Source: Cruoricaptor ignavus (GTDB lineage Bacteria > Bacteroidota > Bacteroidia > Flavobacteriales > Weeksellaceae). From it: a stretch of 64,000 bases of DNA. The notes under the pieces are model-generated. The model had not been told where the DNA came from. It searched no databases and saw nothing but the letters and a program-made list of their open reading frames with translations. Below are positions 51,837 through 60,522 of this stretch, in pieces (position 1 is the first letter of the stretch; every line of letters begins with the position of its first letter). A program made the translations under genes and the position numbers. Location: positions 62,001 through 126,000 of the forward strand of contig NZ_FQYI01000006.1 of NCBI RefSeq assembly GCF_900141665.1, in the 5' to 3' direction.

Positions 51837-52811
51837 TCAAAACAAATCAAACGCAGTGATGCTCTTGTCGTGCTTCGTGTAGTCCACAGGTCTTTTCGCG
51901 AAGAAATCGTCCAGCGAGTTGGCGAAAACTTCTTCCTCGAACCACTTCATTGGCCTGTATTCTTCCGGCGAAACTTCGTAGCGTGGCTGCAGCCCGATTT
52001 TCTTCAGGGAATCATCTACCCGGAATTTCATAAAGTTCAGAAGATTTTCCTTCGTCAAATTCTCAATCTCTCCCATTTCAAAAATCCAGTCCAGGATTTC
52101 CCCTTCCACATCAATAGAATGGTCTATCAGCGTATAGATATCCTCAATGTCCGATTCAGAAAGCAATTCCGGCTGCTCTTCCCGAATTTTGTTGATAAGG
52201 TAAATGCCTGCATTGGCGTGGATTTGCTCATCCACGGAAGTCCACGCAATAATGTTGCTTACATTTTTCATATAGCCCTGAAACCTTGTGAATGACAGAA
52301 TGATGGCAAACTGCGAGAACAGCGATACATTTTCAATCAAGATGGAGAACAGCAGCAGGGATGATACATATTCCTTCGGCGTTGTGGAATTGGCGTGGCG
52401 AAGCGCATTGCTCAGGAAGTCTATGCGTTTTTTAATGGCCGGTATTTCCACCACTTTCAGGAATTCTTCGTTGTAGCCCAGCACTTCCAGCAAGCGGCTA
52501 TACGCTTCGGAATGGCGGAATTCGCATTCTGCGAAAGTTGCGCCAAGGCCGTTCAGCTCTGGCTTTGGCAGGTGGTTGTACAGATTTCCCCAGAAGGTTT
52601 TCACGGAAACCTCGATTTGTGCGATGGCAAGCAAAGCGTGCTTCACGGCATTCTTTTCGTGCGGCTGAAGCTGCGAGTGAAAATCCTGCACATCTGCAGT
52701 GAAATCCACTTCGGAATGCACCCAGAAGGATTTATTTATCGCCTCCACAAACTTCAGAACTTCCGGATATTCAAACGGCTTGTAGCTGATTCTTTTGTCA
52801 AAAATTCCCAT
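51837..52811 (-). CDS. nrdB: Class Ia ribonucleotide reductase, beta (radical) subunit
   Basis: The ferritin-like subunit that holds the di-iron/tyrosyl radical. The 324-residue protein begins MGIFDKRISYKPFEYPE at 52811. Metal ligands include the Glu and His in AECEFRHSEAYSRLLE, and the Tyr four residues after that His matches the radical Tyr. A further Glu lies in ILIENVSLFSQF and a second Glu-His pair in VDEQIHANAG. Since the radical Tyr is present it is of the Ia/Ib kind, not the Tyr-less Ic. A promoter-like element and a DnaA box are upstream. Confidence 0.96.
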   Translation of the reverse strand: MGIFDKRISYKPFEYPEVLKFVEAINKSFWVHSEVDFTADVQDFHSQLQPHEKNAVKHALLAIAQIEVSVKTFWGNLYNHLPKPELNGLGATFAECEFRHSEAYSRLLEVLGYNEEFLKVVEIPAIKKRIDFLSNALRHANSTTPKEYVSSLLLFSILIENVSLFSQFAIILSFTRFQGYMKNVSNIIAWTSVDEQIHANAGIYLINKIREEQPELLSESDIEDIYTLIDHSIDVEGEILDWIFEMGEIENLTKENLLNFMKFRVDDSLKKIGLQPRYEVSPEEYRPMKWFEEEVFANSLDDFFAKRPVDYTKHDKSITAFDLF

Positions 52812-52831
52812 AGTTTTCAGATGAATGTGAA

Positions 52832-52839
52832 CAAAAGTA
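52832..52839 (-). promoter_or_regulatory. Candidate -7 element (TACTTTTG) for nrdB
   Basis: A perfect TAnnTTTG match on the minus strand, 20 bp before the nrdB ATG. No TTG lies at the usual -33 spacing. The predicted leader would be about 15 nt. Confidence 0.5.
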
Positions 52840-52868
52840 ACCAAGATACTCCGATTGAGAAAAAGGAG

Positions 52869-52877
52869 TTATCCACA
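52869..52877 (+). promoter_or_regulatory. DnaA box, perfect consensus TTATCCACA
   Basis: The nonamer TTATCCACA matches the DnaA consensus exactly. It lies 58 bp upstream of the nrdB ATG and about 30 bp upstream of the candidate -7 element. DnaA is known to act at the nrdAB promoter of E. coli. A single site in 64 kb could also occur by chance. Confidence 0.55.
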
Positions 52878-52995
52878 AGGAACTGTAAGTGCTTAATTCT
52901 TAGCGACTTATAAAATATTAAGACTTCTAAGAGCCCTAAAATGAAATTTTGAATTAAACCAAGTTCTCAACTATCTGGTTTACAGTAACTTAAAA

Positions 52996-53583
52996 TTAAA
53001 CACTGCTTTTGCGCCATAGCGAAATAACATTCACAAATAGCAGCAACAGGCACAGAACGGCAAGCACCGCCCTCCGGGTAGCCTGCGTACGGTACCAACC
53101 AATCTCTTTTTCAGCACGGGCGTGTAACACCTGACCCAGGTCCTCGTAGCTGCGGACCTCGATAATAGGGTCGAGATTTCGGCTTACCATCGGATGCCGG
53201 GAAAGATACACCATATTTTTATTCCCTAAAAAGCCTGCAAGCCATAGTTCTCCACCGCTTTCGAAGCGGAGATACTCCATTCTGTAATGGTCGGGTCTTA
53301 TTTTTCCCAGGTGTATGACTGGCCCCGCCCCTACAGTATCGCGGCTGATCAGGTAAAAGTCTAGCGGCTGAGGGAGGCTGTTGATAACCTGTACAGAAAC
53401 ATCCTCATTACTGGGCTGTTTAAAAAAATCCTCGGCGAACTTCCAGGCAAAAAAAAGTATGGTAAGAGAAACTACTGCCCAACGGATAATCCTGAAAATC
53501 CTCGCCCGCCTCCCTTCCTTAAAAAACGAAAGCAGCAGCGAAAGGGAAAGCAGAACGAAAATTGTAAAAAGAATATATCCCAT
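52996..53583 (-). CDS. Hypothetical membrane protein
   Basis: A 195-residue protein that I do not recognise. Two N-terminal hydrophobic helices (ILFTIFVLLSLSLLLSFF and IIRWAVVSLTILFFAWKFAED) and one near the C-terminus (AVLAVLCLLLLFVNVISLW) enclose an extracytoplasmic part of about 100 residues. It lies 12 bp downstream of the alpha/beta hydrolase gene. Confidence 0.75.
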   Translation of the reverse strand: MGYILFTIFVLLSLSLLLSFFKEGRRARIFRIIRWAVVSLTILFFAWKFAEDFFKQPSNEDVSVQVINSLPQPLDFYLISRDTVGAGPVIHLGKIRPDHYRMEYLRFESGGELWLAGFLGNKNMVYLSRHPMVSRNLDPIIEVRSYEDLGQVLHARAEKEIGWYRTQATRRAVLAVLCLLLLFVNVISLWRKSSV

Positions 53584-53595
53584 TGATACCCGCCG

Positions 53596-54453
53596 TTAAC
53601 GAATGCTATCTGAACTTTCCAGCCACCGCAATGGCACTTCCCACAGCGGCTTGTTGTAGCTACGGAAAAAGTTTATATGCCCGATGTCGTTCATAGGCGA
53701 CTCGGATTTTTTTAGCTGGTGCCATTCCGGCCGGAGGTTTGGGTACACATGCTTCAAGAGGTTCTCCATCCCCGCCCTCGTCACCCACGCATCGTCTTCC
53801 GCACTCAGCATCAGTGTTTCATGAGTTAAGGATTTGGCAAAATTTTTCCCTATTTTTAAATATAATTCAAAAGTACTTTTTTGCTTAAGGATGAGCGTGC
53901 GCCAATCCATCGCCGAACCGGCAGGCAAGCTCTCGCCAAGACCAAAACGATGCGCCGGAAAATATCCCAAAAGCGCGGTAAGAAGCGGCACCAGCAGTCC
54001 GAAACATATCAATGCCATAGGTTTTACATTATTAGGAAGGTTGCGGTACCAGCTGTCCTGAGTGGCGGTAAACACGAACTTTTCGAACATCCGGGAGTCT
54101 GCCATCCCCATTATCAGCGCACCCACCGAGTGCCCGAGGCAGAATTTTCGGTGGTCAGGATACTTTTCATTAATAAAGCTGAGCAGGGAGGCAAAATCTT
54201 CTGTCCCCCAGCTCCTCATCGAGGCTGTGCAGTTTTTCAGATTTTCCGGCTTGGAATTCCCGATACCCTCATAATCATAAGTTAAAACTGTATAGCCTTT
54301 CTCTGCAAAAAAACGGGCAAACTTAAAATAAACCTGCTGCCGCACACCCGTAGCAGAATTGATGAGGAGCAGCCTACCCCGAGCCCGCTCCGGCTCGAAG
54401 AGGTGTACCGAGAGCCTACAGCCATTTGCAGATCTTATTTTCAGTTCTTCCAT
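53596..54453 (-). CDS. Alpha/beta hydrolase (serine aminopeptidase S33-like)
   Basis: A 285-residue hydrolase from the ATG at 54453; the reading frame upstream looks non-coding and overlaps the kinase gene in another frame. It has GRLLLINSATGVRQQVYFKFARFFAEKGYTVLTYDYEGIG near the N-terminus, and FCLGHSVGALIMG with the nucleophilic Ser. An Asp in MLSAEDDAWV and a His in DIGHINFFR complete a plausible triad. Substrate is unknown. It overlaps the ribokinase-like gene by 13 bp. Confidence 0.88.
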   Translation of the reverse strand: MEELKIRSANGCRLSVHLFEPERARGRLLLINSATGVRQQVYFKFARFFAEKGYTVLTYDYEGIGNSKPENLKNCTASMRSWGTEDFASLLSFINEKYPDHRKFCLGHSVGALIMGMADSRMFEKFVFTATQDSWYRNLPNNVKPMALICFGLLVPLLTALLGYFPAHRFGLGESLPAGSAMDWRTLILKQKSTFELYLKIGKNFAKSLTHETLMLSAEDDAWVTRAGMENLLKHVYPNLRPEWHQLKKSESPMNDIGHINFFRSYNKPLWEVPLRWLESSDSIR

Positions 54454-55349
54454 ATTCCGTCGGCGTTTTTCAATTCTTTTAAAAAAGGTAAACCAGCCTG
54501 CGACCCGCGTTTTGCAGCTGCGCGCGACGCTACCGCGAGACCGAATTTTACGCCGTCTGCCACCGAGCTGCCATGGCACAGCGCCACACCCAGTCCGGCG
54601 GTGAAGGCATCCCCTGCCCCCATAGCGTGCACCGGATCCGGTCTTTCCCCGTCCTCCCTTTGCACCTCCAAACCATCAGAATATTTTATGGTGAGCGCAT
54701 CTTCGCGGATGAATATTTTGTTTGGATAGCGGCGCAGGGCTTCCTCCGTCTCCATACCGAAAACTTTTGGGACATCCTTTTGTTTTACTACGATGAAGGT
54801 GGCAGCATCTATCATTTGCTGAGGCAGAGCAATCCCCGGGGAGGCATATATTCCGAGTTTCTTTCCGTGATAAAGGGCAGAAGCTGCTGCCTTTTCTGCC
54901 ACCGCAATCGGGATCTCCAGCTGAAGAAGCACCATATCGCAGCTTGCAAAATGTTTTTCTGCAAAATCTATCTGCTCTGGTCTTACCTGGTGATTGGCTG
55001 AAGGCACCACTATGATGGTATTCTGGCCTCCTGCCGCCGCCACATAAGCAGCGCCCGTAGGCACGCTTTCTTTTTCTGCCACAAAGCCTACATTCACGCC
55101 CTCCTCTACCAGATGCCGCAGCACCTGCTGGCCCTTGGGATCCATACCGACAGCACCCACAAAATATGCGGTAGCCCCAAGGCGCGCAGCGGCTACTGCC
55201 TGGTTGGCGCCCTTTCCGCCAAAAAAATTCTCGGATCGCGTGGCAAGAACCGTCTCCCCCGTGCCGGGAAAATCTTCAGTATTTAAGACAAGGTCGATAG
55301 AGCAGCTGCCCACCACGATGATTTTAGGATGTGGATTTCTTAAATTCAT
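54441..55349 (-). CDS. rbsK: Ribokinase-family (PfkB) sugar kinase
   Basis: A 302-residue PfkB kinase. It starts with KIIVVGSCSIDLVLNTEDFPGTGET and has FFGGKGANQAVAAARLGA, the ribokinase-type substrate loop. GAGDAFTAGLGVAL near residue 245 is the PfkB signature with the catalytic Asp. It likely phosphorylates ribose, but no transport or pyranase gene is adjacent, so another sugar or nucleoside substrate is possible. It is 26 bp downstream of valS. Confidence 0.9.
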   Translation of the reverse strand: MNLRNPHPKIIVVGSCSIDLVLNTEDFPGTGETVLATRSENFFGGKGANQAVAAARLGATAYFVGAVGMDPKGQQVLRHLVEEGVNVGFVAEKESVPTGAAYVAAAGGQNTIIVVPSANHQVRPEQIDFAEKHFASCDMVLLQLEIPIAVAEKAAASALYHGKKLGIYASPGIALPQQMIDAATFIVVKQKDVPKVFGMETEEALRRYPNKIFIREDALTIKYSDGLEVQREDGERPDPVHAMGAGDAFTAGLGVALCHGSSVADGVKFGLAVASRAAAKRGSQAGLPFLKELKNADGIWKN

Positions 55350-55375
55350 TACTGCTAATTTAGCAAAAAAAATTC

Positions 55376-57994
55376 TCAGCCAAGAGACTTCAGTTTTGCC
55401 TCGAGATGCGCAATTTTTTCCTGGGCATCACGCTGCTTTTTGCGTTCGTTCTCTACGATTTCAGGCTTGGCATTCGCCACGAATTTCTCGTTGGAAAGCT
55501 TCTTTTCCACCGAAGCCAAAAAGCCTTTCAGGTAAATCAGCTCTTCTTCCGTTTTTTCTTTTTCTGCTTGCAAATCCAAGTTTTCGCTCAGCGGAATTGA
55601 AATTTCCGACGCACCAACTAAAAACGAAAAGCTTGGTTTTTCCGTTTTCTCGGAGAAATAAATTTCGGAAACATTCGCCAGTTTTTTTATCAAATCTTCA
55701 TTGACAAAATTTGACGAGCCGGTATAAAATTCCACTGATTCTCTCGGCGAAATGCCTTTGCTTTGCCGGTAATTTCTCACACCCGAAATAATTTCCTTCG
55801 TAGTTTCAAATTTGGAAATCAATTCTTCGTTGAAATTTCCCGCCGGCTTTTGCTGAGCGATGATTAGGGCTTCATCCACTTTTCTTTCTGCTAAATTTTG
55901 CCAAAGTTCCTCCGTTAAAAACGGCATAAATGGATGCAGAATTTTCAGCAGCTCACCGAAAAACCCGATAGTTTTTTCGTAAACCTTTTGGGAAACCGGT
56001 TCGCCAAAATCAGGCTTGACGGCTTCCAGATACCAGCTGCAGAAATCGTCCCAAATCAGCTTGTAAACAATGTGCAACGCATCAGAAATCCGGAATTTTT
56101 CAAACTGCTCCTGAATTCCTGCGATGCTCTTATTCATCTGATTTTCAAACCATTGAATAGCCTGCAGCTCTGCATTTCTTGGCCCTTTATCCGCTTTTTC
56201 CCAGCCCTGAATTAATTTATATGCATTCCAGATTTTCGTGGCGAAATTCCTACCCTGAAGCATCAAATCTTCATCGAAAAGCAAATCATTTCCTGCCGAC
56301 GAACTCAGCAAAATGCCGACACGAACGGAATCTGCGCCGTACTTATCGATCAGCTCAATAGGATCCGGCGAATTCCCGAGAGATTTGGACATTTTCCGCC
56401 GCTGTTTGTCCCGCACAATTCCCGTAAAATACACATTTCGGAACGGAATTTCATTGCGGAATTCCAGCCCTGCCATTATCATTCTTGCCACCCAGAAAAA
56501 AATAATATCTGGCCCTGTCACCAAATCAGTAGTCGGATAATAATATCTAACATCCTGATTTTCAGCATCAATCAAGCCATTAAAAACTGAAATCGGCCAA
56601 AGCCACGATGAGAACCAAGTATCCAGCACATCTTCATCCTGCTTCAGATTTTCAGGTTTCAATTCCACATTGCCGGATTTTTCTTTGGCTAATGCCAAGG
56701 CTTCGTCCGCATTTTCCGCCACCACAAAATCATCTTCCCCATCACCATAATAATACGCCGGAATTTGCTGCCCCCACCAAAGCTGCCGCGAAATATTCCA
56801 ATCTCGGATGTTCTCCATCCAGTGCCTATAGGTGTTTTTGAATCTTTCGGGATGAAATTTTATCTCATCGTTCATCACCACATCCAGCGCAGGCTTCGCA
56901 ATTTCATCCATTTTCAGGAACCACTGCTGAGAAATTTTCGGCTCAATTACAGCGCCCGTCCGCTCAGATGTGCCTACTTTATTTACATAATCTTCCGCCT
57001 TTTCCAGCAGGCCTTTTTCTTCCAATTCTTTGGCAATTGCCTTCCGAACTTCGAAACGGTTTTTGCCTTCGTAATGCAATCCGTGATGATTCAAATTTGC
57101 ATCATCATCCAGACAATCAATGATTTGCAGATTGTGCCGGCTGCCGATTTCATAATCCGCCACATCTTGTGCCGGCGTGATTTTCAGCGCTCCGGTTCCA
57201 AATTCTGCATCCACATATTCATCCGCAATTACTGGGATTTCCCTGCCTACAATAGGCACTGTAACCTTTTTTCCGTGCAGATGAAGGTAGCGCTCATCAT
57301 TTGGATTTACACAAACCGCCACATCACCGAAAATCGTCTCTGGCCTTGTAGTGGCCACAATTATGAAATCCTCAGAATTTTCTATTTTATATTTAAGATA
57401 ATACAATTTGCCATTTTGCTCTTTGAAGATCACTTCTTCGTCAGAAATATTGGTTTTAGCTTCAGGATCCCAATTAATCATCCGGTATCCTCGGTAGATT
57501 AAACCTTTATTAAATAGCTCCACGAAGGATTTAATCACCTGTGCAGACATTTCTGGCTCCATCGTAAAGCGCGTTCTACTCCAGTCGCACGAGCAACCTA
57601 ATTTTTTCAGCTGCTCCAGGATTGTACCGCCGTACTTCTCCTTCCATTCCCAGGCGTGCTTCATAAATTCTTCACGCGAAATATCATTTTTGCTGATGCC
57701 TTCTGACTTCAGCTTTGCCACCACTTTAGCTTCGGTGGCGATGGAAGCGTGGTCCGTACCGGGAACCCAGCAGGCATTGTTGCCCGTCATTCGCGCTCTT
57801 CTCACCAGCACATCCTGAATCGTGTTGTTCAGCATATGGCCCATATGAAGAATTCCCGTAACATTCGGCGGCGGAATTACGATCGTGTAAGGCGGCCTGT
57901 CATCAGGCACGGAACGAAAGAAGCCGTTTTCCGACCAGTACTGGTACCACTTCCGCTCTGTATCCTGCGGGTTGTATTTGTCTGAAATCTGCAT
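55376..57994 (-). CDS. valS: Valyl-tRNA synthetase
   Basis: Charges tRNA-Val. The 872-residue class I synthetase has PPNVTGILHMGHMLNNT (HIGH motif as HMGH near residue 47), the editing CP1 domain around 190-330, DTWFSSWLWP and RRKMSKSLGNSPDP (KMSKS). At the C-terminus it has an anticodon-binding region and a coiled-coil tail (ENLDLQAEKEKTEEELIYL). Length fits the family. A TATTTTTG element lies at 58014-58021 on the minus strand as a possible -7. Confidence 0.98.
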   Translation of the reverse strand: MQISDKYNPQDTERKWYQYWSENGFFRSVPDDRPPYTIVIPPPNVTGILHMGHMLNNTIQDVLVRRARMTGNNACWVPGTDHASIATEAKVVAKLKSEGISKNDISREEFMKHAWEWKEKYGGTILEQLKKLGCSCDWSRTRFTMEPEMSAQVIKSFVELFNKGLIYRGYRMINWDPEAKTNISDEEVIFKEQNGKLYYLKYKIENSEDFIIVATTRPETIFGDVAVCVNPNDERYLHLHGKKVTVPIVGREIPVIADEYVDAEFGTGALKITPAQDVADYEIGSRHNLQIIDCLDDDANLNHHGLHYEGKNRFEVRKAIAKELEEKGLLEKAEDYVNKVGTSERTGAVIEPKISQQWFLKMDEIAKPALDVVMNDEIKFHPERFKNTYRHWMENIRDWNISRQLWWGQQIPAYYYGDGEDDFVVAENADEALALAKEKSGNVELKPENLKQDEDVLDTWFSSWLWPISVFNGLIDAENQDVRYYYPTTDLVTGPDIIFFWVARMIMAGLEFRNEIPFRNVYFTGIVRDKQRRKMSKSLGNSPDPIELIDKYGADSVRVGILLSSSAGNDLLFDEDLMLQGRNFATKIWNAYKLIQGWEKADKGPRNAELQAIQWFENQMNKSIAGIQEQFEKFRISDALHIVYKLIWDDFCSWYLEAVKPDFGEPVSQKVYEKTIGFFGELLKILHPFMPFLTEELWQNLAERKVDEALIIAQQKPAGNFNEELISKFETTKEIISGVRNYRQSKGISPRESVEFYTGSSNFVNEDLIKKLANVSEIYFSEKTEKPSFSFLVGASEISIPLSENLDLQAEKEKTEEELIYLKGFLASVEKKLSNEKFVANAKPEIVENERKKQRDAQEKIAHLEAKLKSLG

Positions 57995-58120
57995 AAATCT
58001 GAAATAACTTTTGCAAAAATAATGGAACGGAATTTCAATTGAAAGCGATTTGTAAAAATGTTTTTAACTTTGGCGTTGAATTTGTATCAAACTATAGCAT
58101 TTTTGCAAAAAATTTATATT

Positions 58121-58600
58121 ATGAAAAAATTGTTTGCAGGCGCTGCGTTGCTTGGCGCTTTCGTGCTTGGAACGGCACAAACCATTACTTTCGATAAAAC
58201 GATTATCGATTACGGAACGATTAAACCGGGCTCTGATGGCCAGCGCTATTTCACCGTGACGAATACTGGTGATAAGCCGCTGAACATTACCAATGTGAAG
58301 GCTTCCTGCGGATGCACCACACCGGTTTGGCCTACAGAAGCGATTCAGCCGGGTAAATCGGCGAAAATCAAGGTGGGCTACGATACGAACATCGTGGATC
58401 CGAACGGTTTCCGCAAAATCATCGAGGTATTTTCCAACGACCCGCAGAACGGCAGGGCTACGGTTTACATCACCGGGAAAATTGACCCTAATGCACCGGA
58501 AGCTGCCACTGCAGCGCCTACAAAGGCTGCCGAAACAAAGGCGGATGCCAAGGCTGTGCGCACAACTACCACAACAAAAGTTTCACGCACAAGAAAATAA
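58121..58600 (+). CDS. DUF1573 exported protein
   Basis: A 159-residue exported protein from the ATG at 58121. The signal peptide ends at GTAQ near residue 21. The DUF1573 domain has TFDKTIIDYGTIKPGSDGQRYF, TNTGDKPLNITNVKASCGCTTPVWP and IEVFSNDP, and resembles an ASPM/Ig-like fold. The C-terminal tail is rich in Ala, Thr and Lys. Function is unknown; it is widespread in Bacteroidota. A terminator follows at 58620. Confidence 0.9.
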   Translation: MKKLFAGAALLGAFVLGTAQTITFDKTIIDYGTIKPGSDGQRYFTVTNTGDKPLNITNVKASCGCTTPVWPTEAIQPGKSAKIKVGYDTNIVDPNGFRKIIEVFSNDPQNGRATVYITGKIDPNAPEAATAAPTKAAETKADAKAVRTTTTTKVSRTRK

Positions 58601-58619
58601 TTGAGTTCTTCACTGACTG

Positions 58620-58645
58620 AAACCGCTTTCACGAGCGGTTTTTTT
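58620..58645 (+). terminator. Rho-independent terminator after the DUF1573 gene
   Basis: An 8-bp stem (AAACCGCT at 58620-58627, AGCGGTTT at 58634-58641) with a 6-nt loop and a T-run. It lies between two plus-strand genes, so the PPK2 gene may have its own promoter or be reached by read-through. Confidence 0.8.
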
Positions 58646-58661
58646 GTTAAAAATTTCAGAA

Positions 58662-59534
58662 ATGGATTTAGATTTCACCGATGATTTTTTAGTAAAAGAA
58701 AAATTTTCCATCAAAGACTGGCCCACGAAATACCGTGGAAATCTCGATAAATCTGCCGGCAAAAAAATGCTTGCCGAAGAGAAGGAAAAACTTTACGACT
58801 TGCAGGAAAGACTGTATGCAGACGGAAGCCAGGCACTTCTCATCGTGCTTCAGGCGATGGATGCCGCCGGAAAAGATTCGCTAATTGAGCATGTGTTCAG
58901 CGGCGTAAATCCGCAGGGTTGCAATGTCACGAGTTTCAAGCGGCCATCCACTTTGGAATACAGCCACGATTTTCTCTGGCGGCATTATCTGGCTTTGCCG
59001 AAAAAAGGCTACATCGGGATTTTCAACCGCTCTCATTACGAAAGCGTCTTGGTGACGAAGGTTCATCCGCAGTTTAATCTTAACGAAAAAACCTGGAATT
59101 CGGTAGAGCAGTTTGACGAGAAATTTTGGGGAAACCGCTACGAAAGCATCCGGAATTTTGAGAGGCACATTTCCCTGAACGGAACGAAAATCGTGAAAAT
59201 CTTCCTGAATGTTTCCAAAGAAGTGCAGAAGGAGCGCTTCCTGAGCAGGATAGATGAGCAGGAGAAAAACTGGAAATTTGAGTTTGGCGATTTGGAAGAG
59301 CGCGCACTTTGGGACGATTATATGGCGGCTTACGAAAGAGCCATCAATGAAACCTCCAGGGATTTTGCGCCGTGGTTCGTGCTTCCAGCCGATGACAAAT
59401 GGTTCGCAAGAGTGGCAGCCATCCAAATTATCATCAACGCTTTGGAAAGTATGAACCCGAAGTATCCCGCTGTTTCTCAGGATGTTACGCTAAAATTACA
59501 GGAAGCGAAGCAGCGGCTGCTCAGCGAAAAATAA
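58662..59534 (+). CDS. PPK2-family polyphosphate kinase
   Basis: A 290-residue kinase of the PPK2 type, which moves phosphate between polyphosphate and nucleotides. It has LIVLQAMDAAGKDSLIEHVFSGVNPQGC with a Walker A-like loop, FKRPSTLEYSHDFLWRHY and IGIFNRSHYESVLV (lid and Walker B region). KFLN-like KIFLNVSKEVQKERFLSRIDE follows. The start is the ATG at 58662, six codons after a TTG. It ends 2 bp from the 3' end of the convergent rnpB gene. ADP- or GDP-forming preference cannot be read. Confidence 0.9.
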   Translation: MDLDFTDDFLVKEKFSIKDWPTKYRGNLDKSAGKKMLAEEKEKLYDLQERLYADGSQALLIVLQAMDAAGKDSLIEHVFSGVNPQGCNVTSFKRPSTLEYSHDFLWRHYLALPKKGYIGIFNRSHYESVLVTKVHPQFNLNEKTWNSVEQFDEKFWGNRYESIRNFERHISLNGTKIVKIFLNVSKEVQKERFLSRIDEQEKNWKFEFGDLEERALWDDYMAAYERAINETSRDFAPWFVLPADDKWFARVAAIQIIINALESMNPKYPAVSQDVTLKLQEAKQRLLSEK

Positions 59535-59536
59535 AA

Positions 59537-59853
59537 CCACGAGAAAATCTGTAAGCCGGATTCTGTACAGGAAAAAAATAAAACCTGTGCCTGCCATTTA
59601 TCTGAGCCGTGCATTGCTGCGCGGCTTTAGCTGCCTACCCCTCATCTTTGGCCGAGCAGGCCTTAGCAGATGATATACTTGGCATTGCACCGCATAGAGT
59701 TTACCGGATTTCACTACAGCCTTACCTGTACCTGCTTTCTGTTGCACTGGTCCTCACATCGCTGTGGACGGGCATTACCCGCTATGCCGCTCTTTGGTGT
59801 CCGGACTTTCCTAACTTTTTTGGAAAAAGTTCGGCAGGCCGAAATTCTCGTGG
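59537..59853 (-). ncRNA. rnpB: RNase P RNA (bacterial type)
   Basis: The catalytic RNA that matures tRNA 5' ends. Read on the minus strand, the 5' part has AGGAAAGTCCGGACACC (the conserved CR I) and the 3' part has ACAGAATCCGGCTTAC (the conserved CR V). The ends pair as P1: CCACGAGAA at the 5' end with TTCTCGTGG at the 3' end (59537-59545). The inner text includes the universally conserved GCAACAGAAAGCAGGTACAG-like and GCATAGCGGG segments. Length of about 317 nt is short but within range for this group. The P1 3' arm is followed by a T-rich run, which may serve in termination. Ends may be off by a few bases. Confidence 0.93.
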
Positions 59854-59859
59854 AAAATG

Positions 59860-59867
59860 CAAAGATA
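59860..59867 (-). promoter_or_regulatory. Candidate -7 element (TATCTTTG) for rnpB
   Basis: Minus-strand TATCTTTG matches TAnnTTTG and lies 6 bp before the inferred 5' end of rnpB, the expected spacing. The -33 region falls in a heptamer array and lacks TTG. Confidence 0.6.
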
Positions 59868-59909
59868 GCAAATTGCTGATGGCTTTTAGCCGTTAGCAAT
59901 TTGCCTTAA
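59868..59909. repeat. Heptamer array, GCNNNTN type
   Basis: Six units in 7-bp register (GCAAATT, GCTGATG, GCTTTTA, GCCGTTA, GCAATTT, GCCTTAA). The outer units form an inverted repeat that can fold into a hairpin (59868-59877 with 59895-59904). It lies where the upstream promoter part of rnpB would be. Confidence 0.6.
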
Positions 59910-59911
59910 TC

Positions 59912-59939
59912 TTGGTTCTCAAGTCTTGTGTCTTGGCTC
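59912..59939. repeat. Heptamer array, TTGNNTC type
   Basis: Units in register are TTGGTTC, TCAAGTC, TTGTGTC and TTGGCTC, the inverse of the GANNCAA array at 48449. It abuts the stop codon of rimM at 59940 with no gap. Confidence 0.8.
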
Positions 59940-60458
59940 TTACCCAAACACTTCCACCAATCCTTCCGGAAGATTCATTTTGATGAAACGCTTTTCGCGG
60001 TTCACCTCGGCAATCCAGTCTTTGATGATTGGGATGATGATTTCCTTTTTGCCTGAATCCACGATGAACAGATGCTGCGAAGTCTGATCGTTGATTTGTT
60101 GAATGCTGCCGATTTCCTTTCCCTCATCATCCAAAACCTGAAATCCCAGAACTTCGTGGTAATAGAACTGATTCCCAGTGAGTTCCGGTAAAGTGGAAAG
60201 TGGCAGGTACACATCCTTTCCCACGGTTTGTTCCGCCATTTGCAGCGAAGCATTTTTAAAGGTGATGATTTTCGAATTATCCTTCGTCCATTGCTGCCTT
60301 TCCACAAAAAACGGAACCAAAAGCCCGTTGATTTCCACGAAAAAAGATTCCAGTTTTTCGTAAAAATCCGGCTGATCTGTATCAAGTTTTAAAATCACAT
60401 TGCCCGCCAGACCGTGCGTCCTCGTGATTTTCCCGAGAAAATAATAATCCTTGTGCAT
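59940..60458 (-). CDS. rimM: 16S rRNA-processing protein RimM
   Basis: A 172-residue ribosome maturation factor that helps assemble the 30S head near S19. The N-terminal domain has YYFLGKITRTHGLAGNVILKL and the C-terminal PRC-barrel has LLGF-like EVLGFQVLDDEGKEIGSI and IIIPIIKDWIAEVNREKRFIKMNLPEGLVEVF. I chose the ATG at 60458; the longer form would add 14 atypical residues. It lies 64 bp downstream of rpsP, the usual rpsP-rimM order, and the two probably share a transcript. Confidence 0.95.
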   Translation of the reverse strand: MHKDYYFLGKITRTHGLAGNVILKLDTDQPDFYEKLESFFVEINGLLVPFFVERQQWTKDNSKIITFKNASLQMAEQTVGKDVYLPLSTLPELTGNQFYYHEVLGFQVLDDEGKEIGSIQQINDQTSQHLFIVDSGKKEIIIPIIKDWIAEVNREKRFIKMNLPEGLVEVFG

Positions 60459-60522
60459 TTCTTCAGAAACAAACAGAGACGCAATACTGCGCCTCTGCAA
60501 AATTAATTTTTTTATACAGAAT

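Noticed and set aside
58065-58072. TAACTTTG as promoter for the DUF1573 gene
   Set aside because: The octamer fits TAnnTTTG, but the nearest TTG gives spacers of 12 or 23 bp and the leader would be about 42 nt; too weak to list as a feature.
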